This document shows positions 33,720 to 43,578 of a DNA stretch of 64,000 nt, one piece after another. The stretch lies in contig CM043013.1 in assembly GCA_023678885.1 (NCBI GenBank), forward strand, positions 12,742,791 through 12,806,790. Direction: 5' to 3'. Every line of letters starts with the position of its first letter. Position 1 is the first letter of the stretch. This stretch comes from Pogostemon cablin. Its lineage: Eukaryota > Streptophyta > Magnoliopsida > Lamiales > Lamiaceae. Made by a program: the position numbers and the translations under genes. The notes under the pieces were generated by a model. It saw only the letters and a program-made list of their open reading frames with translations. It had not been told where the DNA came from and ran no database searches.

Positions 33720-34760
33720 CTAAGAATTTGTCATTAATAATAATGAAAAATATTTTTTTGACGTATATTTGTGATAAATTTTTTATTTGATGTCAATAAA
33801 ATAAATTCATTCATTATTTTTAATAATAAAAGAATTTATTTTAGCAATAAAATATCAATTTTTATAGCAAAATTTAGCGATGATCATTAGTTTTGTCGCA
33901 AATGTTAATATGAGCGACCAAATATAAAAAGTTTATTTAGCCATGAAATTTGTTTTTTTGTCGGTAAAATAAATTCATTCATATTTTTAATAGTAAAAGA
34001 ATTTATTTTAACGACAAAATATCAATTTTTACAGTAAAATTTAGCGATGATTATTAGTATTGTCGCCAATGTTAATATGAGCGACAAAATTTTAAAAATT
34101 CATCACAAATATTAGCCATGAAATTTATTTTACGTCACTAAAATATATTTATTTATTATGTTTTCTATTAAATAATTATTTTAGTGACAAAATATTAATT
34201 TTCATAGCAAACTATAGCGATGATCATCAGTTTAGTCGCAAATGTTAATATTAGCGACCAAATATTAAAAGTTCATCGCAAATATTAGTCATGAAATTTA
34301 TTTTATCTCGCTAAAATAAATTCGTTTATTATTTTTTTTAATAAATTATTATATTATGGACAAAAAATCAATTTTTATAGCAAAATTTAGCGATGATCAT
34401 CAGTTTAGTCGCAAATGTTAATATTAGCGACCAAATATTAAAAGTTCATCGCAAATATTAGTCATGAAATTTATTTTATCTTGCTAAAATAAATTCGTTT
34501 ATTATTTTTTTTAATAAACTATTATATTAGCGACAAAAAATCAAATTTTATAGGAAAATTTTTAGCGATTATAATTAGTTTAATCGCAAATATTAATATT
34601 AGCGACCAAATATTACAAATTCATTGTAAATATTAGCCATGAAATTTATTTTATGTCGCTAAAGTGAATAAATATTTAAATTTATTAATAATTAGTAATT
34701 TTGCAACGGAAAAACACAATTCGTCGCTAATATAATGAATTTTGAGATGAAATCTGAATT
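33720..34760. repeat. Array of about 174-bp tandem units with GTCGCAAA/TTAGCGAC words
   Basis: The phrase GCAAAATTTAGCGATGATCA recurs near 33867, 34031, 34207, 34380 and 34554, giving a period of about 164-176 bp. Each unit contains AGTCGCAAATGTTAATATTA, GCGACCAAATATTAAAAGTT and CATGAAATTTATTTTATCTC. Adjacent units 3 and 4 are nearly identical. Read as subterminal repeats of a CACTA-type element. Confidence 0.75.
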
Positions 34761-34904
34761 CGCATGTAATTTTTAGTTGCTATATCTCCTTTTTAGACCA
34801 TTGCAAACGTTATGGACGGAGTTGGAGAATCAGTCCATTGGTGAAATGATGCAGAGTTGGAGAGTCAGTCCATTGGTAATGGTGCGGTGCGGAGTTGTAA
34901 TGTA

Positions 34905-35158
34905 CTCCCTCCGTCCCACGTTAAGGTTTACACTTTCCATTTTGTGTTGTCCCAAGTTAAGGTTTACATTTCTTTTTTTATCAAATTGGGCCCACACAAA
35001 ATAATTACTTATTCCATTTAGGACCCGCACACAATACTAATACAACTACCCACTTTACATTAAATATTATTTCTCTCACCTCACTATACATTAAAATATT
35101 ATACTCCTTAATCTCCGCGCAAAAAGCAAACGTCAACGTTACCATGGGACGGAGGGAG
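34905..35158. mobile_element. Stowaway-like MITE, family D, copy 2
   Basis: CTCCCTCCGTCCCACG left, CATGGGACGGAGGGAG right, TA on the left (right flank CA, mutated). Collinear with 20732-20985. A 30-bp tandem pair TTGGAGAATCAGTCCATTGG / TTGGAGAGTCAGTCCATTGG lies just before it (34821-34876). Confidence 0.9.
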
Positions 35159-35954
35159 CATATGTCAGCTTTTTGAGAAAAAAAAAAGTTTTTATCTCTC
35201 CATAGGATAATGAGCCCACTATCTTGGAAATTGCAAATGCTCTCTCCCTTGAAAATGTGAAACATGTTTAACAAGTAACATTTAAATAAAAATATATTAT
35301 TTTTGTATCCAACGACTTAGATTGAAAGAGAATTTATCCTACGATCAGGATTCACCTGGGTCATCTATGAACCAGGGTCAGCTAAGTAATGCCCACGACT
35401 TATCCCAATTTAAAATATAAATGATCATCTCTATACCCTCATTTGAATCGGGTGATGAAGATTCAGCTTTTTCAGTGAAATCTTATCGAAGCTATCAATT
35501 TCACTGCCTTTTTTCTTTTCATCTACCCTCTCAAAAAGACAAATAAAGGGTTTGGCTTTGCAAAAAAAAAAAAAACCAAGTACCCAAATTTATATATGTG
35601 GGCATTACCATTCTTGAATTTATTAAAAATACTAAACAATTTAATAATCGAAATTACCTCGTGGGGTTCTGGATTGTTGTCGTTTCTAGTGCAAAGAGAC
35701 TTGAAAAAATAAAATTTGCCGCTATGCTGCAATTTTTTATGAATTGTGCAGAAATTGGGTGGAGAAAATCACAGTAAAGGACTTTGTATCAGCGTGGAGT
35801 TCATCACCACGCTGGAATTTACTGCATTTACAGAAAGAATTTCTCCGATTGGTCATGGATTTATGTGGGCTCAGTTTTTATAGTAAAAAAAAATAATATG
35901 TTTTTATTTCTTTAAATAATAGTATTTGATAATGTGACAGCCTATTATCACATA
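35159..35954. other. Spacer without recognised gene
   Basis: AT-rich; contains a short inverted pair CACCTGGGTCATCTATG / GAACCAGGGTCAGC (35353-35384) and nothing coding that I can support. Confidence 0.55.
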
Positions 35955-36189
35955 CTCCCTCCGTCCCCTTGAAACGTAGCCATTTGCTTTTTGCACGTGG
36001 ATTAAGGAATGTAATAATTTAATATATTTTGAGGTGAGAGAAATAATATTTTAAAGTGTAGTGGGTAGTTGTATTAGTGTTGAGTGTGGAGTCATGTGTG
36101 GTCACATCAATCCAAAAAAGGAAATGGATACTTTGTAGTGGGACAGACTAAAATGGAAAAATAGATACGTATCAAAGGGACGGAGGGAG
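35955..36189. mobile_element. Stowaway-like MITE, family B
   Basis: CTCCCTCCGTCCCCTTG left, AAAGGGACGGAGGGAG right, TA flanks (35953-35954, 36190-36191). Interior TTTGCACGTGGATTAAGGAA. Confidence 0.9.
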
Positions 36190-36215
36190 TATTTAATCAT
36201 ATACTATTTATTTTT

Positions 36216-36813
36216 TTGAATTTTATTATAATAACATTTTTGTGCATTTTTTACCTCTCCCCCGCTACATCAGTTCGAATTCTCTGTGCTTCTTTCGTAC
36301 TACTACTTGCTCTCTTTCACAAATGTCAGTTGCCCAATTTTTATGTCCCATCTCCGCCGCCCCATTGGTTCCACACTGAAGACGGCGATTCAGATTCTCC
36401 GGCGGCCAACGACGGCTTGGAAACCGGCCCACGACAATTAATTAGGCCATGGAAGGATGTTGAAGATGGAGAAAGACAAAAGTTCCTGCGCCCCCGGGAC
36501 ACGCTGTGTCCCCATGGGAACACAATCCTCCCCCTCCATATTCTATTTAAACCTATATATTGCTAGGGGTTTAAATTGTAAAGGGGCACGGTGTCCCGGG
36601 AGTACAAGAGCTTTCACTCATGGAGAAAAAGAAGAAATGAGTAGTATAATAATGTGTGATTTAGAAATGGTCATGGAGGAAAATGATAGGAAATATGCTT
36701 CTGGAGCACCAACAAAAGCGGCAGAAACCGAGTTGGGAGGCAGAACTCGGGAGAAGAGAACCGGTCACCGACGTCGTTTCAACGCTAAATGGAATGATAA
36801 ACCGACATGTTAA
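36216..36813 (+). other. Unrecognised gene-like stretch
   Basis: Two overlapping plus frames (36216-36566 and 36457-36813) contain proline-rich and charged segments (for example PSPPPHWFHTEDGDSDSPA) but no domain I recognise. They overlap a foldback, so neither is likely to be a whole gene. It could be a captured exon. Confidence 0.25.
36480..36611. repeat. Short foldback element with CCCGGGACAC ends
   Basis: Left CCTGCGCCCCCGGGACACGC and right GGGGCACGGTGTCCCGGGAG are imperfect inverted repeats about 130 bp apart, MITE-sized. Confidence 0.5.
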
Positions 36814-37049
36814 TTTTCTAATTTCCTTATTTAAAAGTCAGATTTCAATTTATTAATAAAAACAATTAATACATATTCCTTTACTAATAAATGATTAATT
36901 TCTTAAATGGAGAAGTTAACCTTGTTAAGTTGCAAAGTTAGTGCTTTTTCACTCTCATTCTGGCAGCGAAGCTAGCAGTTGCACAGAAGATGGTATACAA
37001 AAGTGGCACAAAGAATCCGGTGTCCCGATTCATCCAACTATCACAAGAG

Positions 37050-37660
37050 ATACACATTGATGCTCATAGTGCTAAAAAAATTAATAAAATGGTATTCAAG
37101 TTAAGAATACAACTATGATCATAGTAGTTACATTATCTTATGAATATGAACGAAAGAACTTCTCTTATTCACTCCCGTTCACTCTATATTGATTGAAGAT
37201 TGTGATCACACACACTTATGAATGAATTGAAGAACAACAAAGCAAGTATAGTGGTTCGGCTATCAAAGCCTACGTCCACTCTCAAAAGAATTTGAATCTT
37301 ATTGATGATCATACAACTTGTAGAGAGAAACTGAAAAGATCACCCTTCTATATAAACCCTAAACTGCTTCTTCACGTTTTATGGTAGGATGATCAACTGC
37401 AGATGATGTAATCTGAATGGCCGTGTGTTTGTTAGTTAGTTAGATGGAATCTACAACTAACTAACTCCCTCAGCTCCTCTTCTTCCCATCTTATCATCCA
37501 CCATTCAACTGTTTGATCATGCAAGCAATCCAATGGTTCACCCTTAAGCCAGCTCATCAATCCTTACTTCCTGGCTTCACCCAATCTCTACCTTCCACGT
37601 ATGAACTTCTTATCACATGCACAAAACTATCATGCATGTGTCTATACATTCTAACACATT
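37050..37660 (-). repeat. Possible relic of a copia-type LTR
   Basis: On the minus strand a TGTTAGAATGTATAGACACA start (complement of 37632-37651), a leader ending with GGACGTAGGCTTTGATAGCC, and GAACCACTATACTTGC further on are arranged as in some copia LTRs (pattern memory). I could not find the second edge or a target duplication. Confidence 0.3.
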
Positions 37661-37758
37661 ACAAGGTATGGATGTACATATCATCCCTAATTTTTTGAAT
37701 GGAGTTCATGGATAGATGCATGTTTTGAACATGGATGAGAGGTTGAATTAGAAACCTA

Positions 37759-37992
37759 ATGAGACGACAACACAAGTGGTGGCAAAGAAGAGATGAAGTG
37801 TCATTATTCTCCAATCCAACTGGTGAAGAGCAATGGAATCACTGCTGCTTAGATCTTCACCTGCCATGGCCGGACCCACCCAAGCTTCCATTGCCAGTGT
37901 TTAAGCTGCAAAAGGTGAGTGTTGAAAATTTTAAGCAACACGTTTCATTCATCTTGTTTAATTACCTGGAAGGAAATTTGCAATTAGGGTGA
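37759..37992 (+). other. Unrecognised 77-codon frame with a consensus splice donor
   Basis: Encodes a segment with LDLHLPWPDPPKLPLPVFKL, and CTGCAAAAG|GTGAGTG lies at the point where that segment ends, so it could be an exon remnant on plus. I do not recognise the family; no neighbouring exon fits. Confidence 0.25.
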
Positions 37993-38077
37993 CCTATTTC
38001 AGAGAAGTGATTTCATCAATTATGGAGCATTATGAATTAAATTTTCATGAAAAATGAATCGGATCTTAATAAGAGTG

Positions 38078-38372
38078 CTAACTCGGGTTAAGAGAAGTAA
38101 CAGCAGCAGTGTTGTTGAAATTGGTGTCTTCAGAGCTGCTATGTTTGAGGTAGTAATCATTGAACACATACGACGTCATACGCTGGAGGTCCGACGCAAC
38201 GTGACCGGCCCACCCGGCCCGCATGCCCAGTCGAGGGACGATTGAAGAGCCACATCCTCGGCGTTATTCTTCGCCACGCACCATAGCTCCCTCCGCCCTC
38301 ATCCACCGTCGCCACTACCCACCGAGGCGACTACAGAAACACAGAAGATATTTAGAGCTGGCAATAAGATTC
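38078..38372 (-). pseudogene. X8-domain (plasmodesmata callose-binding, PDCB-like) pseudogene, main part
   Basis: On the minus strand, continuing the frame that starts at 59347, codons read a signal peptide (ILLPALNIFCVSVVASV) and a Gly/Ser hinge with one in-frame TGA. The X8 start LWCVAKNNAEDVALQSSLD and WACGPGG follow (38286 downward). About 20 residues expected next in the family, including conserved Cys, are missing. After a frameshift the domain resumes as SYVFNDYYLKHSSSEDT, then NFNNTAAVTSLNPS, and stops at 38078-38080. X8 proteins bind beta-1,3-glucan (callose) at plasmodesmata or the cell wall via a disulfide-bonded fold (family knowledge). Here the stop, deletion, frameshift and lost Cys show decay beyond the transposon insertion. 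Confidence 0.85.
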
Positions 38373-39627
38373 TGTTGGGTTCGTCATAGCGATCCGGGTG
38401 AACGCAGCGGAATTTATAATTTTTCATAATTAATAAATCATATTTATTAAATACATGAAAAGGTTTCACCCCGGATGCTCCAAAACGATTATAGGATCCG
38501 GTGTTAAAATATATTGAAAGAAATCTACGTAAAGATTATTCTTACCCTCGCAGACTTTCTTCCAATTGATGCAAGGAGTGAGGGAATCAATTCCCGGATT
38601 GTGGCTAAAACTCCGTTCTTCTCAATAAGGGATCCAAGTGTATCCCCTCTAAAGTAATCCACCAATTGAATAAACAACACAAATTTTACACTTCGCTAGT
38701 AGTGTAAAACTTGTGAATTGGAACAACAAAATGGATTTCAGATAGCGTATGGATAGTCGTATACTAGTAGAGAGAGAAGGAAGGAGGAGAGATTGAAGAG
38801 ATCTGGCAAAGGAATCGCATTCCAAAGTTGGCCAGTAGTTAGTTCCACAAATTAACTTAGACAATCATATATATATATCCTGCTTCCCATATTCTTCTAC
38901 TAATAAACAACGTAGCATAATGTGTATGGTTCATTGGAGTATCTCAAAGTGCTTTTGCTTTTTTACTCCATTAACCTCCACTAAATGCAATAAGGTTTGC
39001 TTTACATTCCATCAATGTTTCCACTATCAAAATTCTTTTTTATTTTAATTAAATAATCAAATTATTTAATTATAATAAATAGTTAACAATTTAACTATTG
39101 TTCCAATTGATAAAAATTGTTCATTCAAATTAAGGTGTGATCCTTTAGGTTCACTACCAACTCTAGCAGTAGGCTTACAACATTTGTAACTTATAAATAA
39201 CAATTATTATATTAATTAATCCAATTAATTAATACGCTTGAAATTAACTAATTAATTTCAAGAACCTACTAATCACGGTAACATCTAGCAAGTAGCGTGA
39301 TCTTCTAGTGTTAGGTGAATAGCGAGTAACCCTGTAAATTAACGAGTGACATACGCGTACGGTCTTTCTAACAATTAATCTCCCGATTGAGTCTAGAGTA
39401 GGAATATTAGTCGAAACTCTACTAACTCAATAACTGTGTTTCTATTTCATGTTATAATGATTCATTGTGAATCTATATTCTCATTGCCTTGGCCAAGGTC
39501 TTTGAATCATTAACAATGAAATACACAGGAGATTCTCTTGTCCTAGACAAGTGTTAGATTCTTTCTTAGCCACACATAAGTCTCCATGTACATCAATATA
39601 ATACCCAACATATCCCCTTTATGATTG
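38373..39627 (-). repeat. Copia 3' LTR, outer piece (1,255 bp)
   Basis: Collinear with 57532-58786. It breaks at GATTG (39623-39627), the left copy of the Athila target duplication, and continues at 51285. Confidence 0.95.
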
Positions 39628-41453
39628 TGTTTGCCTATTTTTATAGCACTCACGAGCAAGAATACTCGATCGTTGTAGTAGTATATCCCAAGAAAAATTA
39701 TCAATCCAATAAGGAGTTATTTTCGGACTAGCAAAATACGTGAGCTCATGTTCATTGTTGTTTTTGTAAAGATGATCGGGGGTTTTGAGATTGATTAACA
39801 ACTAAAACAAGTAACAAGTAAATAACAATAACAAATAAGTAGAATGACAAGAATAGAAAATGGGTGCTTAAGTTCAAGTATGGAAAAACATGGGATTAGA
39901 AACATCCAAGCACACTCAATTCATATTATCATGCAAACGGAATTCAACTCAATTGATGTAGACTAAGGGTGATCACGATTGTATCCTAAGCTCCCTTTCG
40001 GGTTACAAAGGTTGTTGATCCATTTTGGACTCCCAAAAGCACTTAAGATCAAAGCCCAACATTAACCCCTTCAATCTAGGTACTAGTTAGACTAAACTCT
40101 CCCTTTTTGTGTACTAAGGCCAACGAATAGATTTGTTCCCCTCATTGAATTCAAATATCCTTTCGGTCAAACCCAAACTCAATGTCTATTCATGCCTTCC
40201 TAATACTATAGAGGGTCGTTTCCGTCTCACTCCAAGCAATACATACATGAAGATCATGATAGCATTTAATTACCACAAATAATCCATTGATCAACAATCC
40301 ATTAAACCAATAAACATTCATGAATAACAAACCATGCCATCACAACATCAAGACAATTAAACTCCATGAATAGAAATCAACATCAATTAAATCAAAAACC
40401 AATTTAATCCATATGATAATATCAATCTAATATGCTCTTCATGTTCCTAATCCCACTAGAGGGATTAGCCTATCATAGTAAAAGTAACAAAACAATTAAA
40501 TGATTCATTACAATTACCCATAGTCTAAGATCTAAAGAAATACAAAATGAATGGATTCTTCCCTATCAATTTCTTGAAGAGAATCTTCTATTCTTCTTGA
40601 TCTCCACCTCTAGCTCTTGATTCCTTGAGATCTCTCACACCCAATGGAAGGGATGAAGTTTTGATGGAGAATTAATGGAGATGATGAAGATGGATCAAAA
40701 TGGATGAAGGTGGATGAAGATGATGGTGGGAAATGGAAGAAATGGTGTGTGAGGTGTGTGTAGATGATAGGATTTTCGGATCCCCTGCCAATTGTTGAAT
40801 AAAGGGGTATTTATACCCCTTTGGAGGCTTCTAGAAGGATCTGGAAATTTCTGCAGGAAAATACCCAACACGAGTCGTGCTCTGTAACACGGCCACAGGG
40901 TGGCCGTGTTGTGTCTTCTGATGCTGCCGCACGGCCTCGCCTTACAGGGCCGTGTTACGCAACACGGCTCGTGTGCTGCAACACGAGTCGTGTGTTGTAA
41001 CACGGGCACAGGTGTGATCGTGTTGGCTCTTCTGATGTCGCCACACGGCCACCTTCTTACAGGGCCGTGTTGGTGACACGGCTCGTGCTCCCGACTCGAC
41101 TCGTGCAACTGGACACGACCTGAAGTTGCCCGTGTTGAGTGACTAGATGTCGCCACACGGCCAACTCTTACAGGGCCGTGTTGGCTACACGGCTCGTGTG
41201 CTGGCTCCTGCATTTCTTCACTGTTTTGGCTCGTTCTCCCTCGTTTCAACTCCGAATTGAGATCCGCTTTTTCCTACATCTTCCTTATCATGTTTAACAT
41301 CCAATAAAAAGTGAAAATAATAGGTTTAAGCTCATTCACATACATTTCCATAAAAACACAAAACACAACCAAATAGTACATAAAATACGGGTAAAATAAT
41401 ACGAAAACACATATAAAAAGACACTAAAATCTAGGTGAAAATAGCTCTAATCA
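39628..41453 (-). repeat. Athila 3' LTR
   Basis: On minus begins TGATTAGAGCTATTTTCACC and ends AAAAATAGGCAAACA. Contains the GC-rich palindrome block at about 40868-41210. Confidence 0.97.
40868..41210. repeat. Three about-113-bp GC-rich repeats in the Athila LTR (left)
   Basis: CTTACAGGGCCGTGTT occurs at 40941, 41056 and 41167 (third copy preceded by CT), with palindromic words such as ACACGGCTCGTGT and AACACGAGTCGTGT between. The block generates a 184-codon minus-sense frame (40695-41249) rich in HEPC/QHGPVR repeats. I regard the frame as a by-product of the repeats; an LTR-encoded protein cannot be excluded. The right LTR has the same array at about 50693-51035. Confidence 0.8.
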
Positions 41454-41470
41454 ACCCCCCAAACTTAAGG
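41454..41470 (-). other. Athila polypurine tract
   Basis: On minus CTTAAGTTTGGGGGGT immediately precedes the 3' LTR start TGATTAG: the plus-strand priming site of the element. Confidence 0.85.
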
Positions 41471-43578
41471 TGTTGCTCGTCCCCGAGCAACGAAAATGAC
41501 AAATCAAAAGGAGAAATTTTCACCAAGAAAAAGACTAAACGAATATAAGTAATAACACATCGTTAGCAATAATAACAACAAACTATGCTAAGTCATCCTA
41601 CAACATTAAAATCATGACATGAGAAATTAACAAGATCAATCAAAAGAGAATAAAGTGTAATATAGTTCCTTTTAAGTCCAAGCCTCACAATAGATATTAA
41701 TGTCTCTCAACACTCTTTTGAAATAGGGTAGATCACACTCATTAATCGATTGGCTCGACTCGCTATAAGCTTGCTCGCGGACTATATTCACAAACCACCA
41801 AAGTTTCAATTAATGATCAAAAAGGTCTTTAATTAGGATATAATGATAGGCTCTTTGGTATGGTAGGAAGTATATGGATAAGAGTGACTAATCATGTGTA
41901 CGTAATCAAAGAGATGGCCAATTTCCTCAACTTCTTCACTTTCTTTTCTTCCTTGCTTATCTTTACAATCTCAAGCACTATTCATTAATTTTCCTTGGAT
42001 CGAGCTTCTTTTGATGCATGCTTCCTATCTTTGAATTTTGTTTACTTGAGCATTTTGATGTTGTTTTACTCTTTCTCTTGCTTTGAGGTTGCATGTGCAT
42101 TCTTGTTTTGCTCTTTTCATCCTTTTTCTTGCTTGTTTACCATTCCCTTTTCTTCTTTTGCTAATCAATCAATCATTTCTAGCTACCATCTCCTCAATCA
42201 CCCACACAAAGGTATATATAAGCTTGAATGGGTAATTAAGGCTTGTAATGTGCTAAATTCACAAGAAATAGGCTTATAGGCTCAAAATGGTTAACTAAGG
42301 CTGATGTTCATGGTAGGGGACATATATGGCAATGACTATAATAACAAGGATGGCCTTAGATCATTTCACCAATCTCCACTAATCGGGCTCGTTCCTATAG
42401 TCCTTGAGCAAGTTCTAACTTATCAAACACAATCGATCCACTCATGAAGAAATACCATGTATGCATGGTTGAGGCTCAAATGCTCACAAGCTTGTGCTCG
42501 GACCTTAAGGAACTTATTACACCACATTCATCTCAAAATTGAACAAGTTAAGTAAAACATGTCACAATTTGAAAGTGTAGAGATTCTTAATCATAATTTG
42601 TCATCACTTATCACCACAACTTATCATCACTCACATTCAAAAATGACTCACGACATCCTTAAACAAACCACCAAACATCCCAAGACAAGAATGAAAATCA
42701 CATAACATACAAATAAGGACTCAACAAACAAGACACAACAAAAACACAAAACATGCAAAAACACAAAATACCATCATCCATAAGAAACTTAAGCACACAT
42801 TCATCCCAACCTTTATTGAAAAGGAAATCCTAATTTACGAAAGTAAACCTCCCACAAACATAACAAATGAAGTATCATGCTAGTCACAACAATCAAAATC
42901 AATTCATTTCAAGTAATAACATGATAAGGTGTAGAGTACTCCCTCAATAGGCATTTGGTAAGGAAAGCGTTAGCTCCAAGCTCCATCTTGCTTCCAATAC
43001 CTCTCATTCATGCTCAAGCACTCAACAAACACCATTATTTCAACAATTTCATTATAAATATGGACTATCATGCACTTCAACACCACCAATCATGCCAAAA
43101 TCAAACCAATACTCATGAGAGAAAAATTTTAAAATTTACCCAAATTTTACAAGAATCATACATCATACTCAAGTGGTGAGTCACACCACACACTCTCCCC
43201 CCAAACTTAAATCGAAACAAGAGTTGAGACTTAAGTTTGCAAAAAGTGGTGAGACTTACCCTTGTAGTTTCCATTAATGATCTTCTTGTTGAGAAGTAAC
43301 CGCATCCATACGACTCAAGCTAAATCCACCACGCACTAGCACCCCCCAAACTTAACTCGAGACAAGAGTCACGAATTAAGTTTGCAACAAATGGTGGAAC
43401 ATGTCAACTTGAATCCATGAAGCATTTGTCTTTTCTTCAATATGCATTTTTCTCCATGAGCACAATCAATCTACAAGGCCAAAATACAAAACAACAAAAA
43501 CAAAGCAATAAAGATAGTGATGGGGTGCCTCCCATCGAGCGCTAAGTTTAACGTCTTCAAGCTAGACGAATGTTTAGC
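41471..43578 (-). other. Athila 3' non-coding region
   Basis: About 2.1 kb between the pol stop and the polypurine tract with no minus frame of useful length. It holds two further TTAAGTTTGGGGGG tracts, at 43194-43210 and 43341-43355, each followed on plus by a GAGACAAGAGT- or GAAACAAGAGT-like word. Confidence 0.75.

Larger units (their letters stand above)
25546..34790. mobile_element. Candidate decayed CACTA (En/Spm-type) element, heavily nested
   Basis: The left edge TACAAGAAAACGGTGATTTA resembles the CACTACAAGAAAA terminus of plant CACTA elements with its first bases altered. It is followed by GTCGCTAA/ TTTGCTACAAA subterminal repeats, and a second, larger array of the same words lies at 33720-34760. 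A transposase-like exon sits at 26316-26417. No matching right terminus or 3-bp duplication was found, so the two arrays could belong to different elements. The interior holds the insertions listed separately. Confidence 0.4.

Noticed and set aside
33700..34760. CRISPR-like array
   Set aside because: Units of about 174 bp are contiguous without constant short repeats and unique spacers; plant nuclear context.
38649..38864. 71-codon minus frame (also at 57808-58023)
   Set aside because: Lies within both copia LTRs, has no domain, and is open only because the LTRs are nearly identical.
41995..42279. Envelope-like protein in the Athila 3' region
   Set aside because: The only frame of note is 94 codons on the opposite strand with no recognisable envelope features; the minus strand has none.
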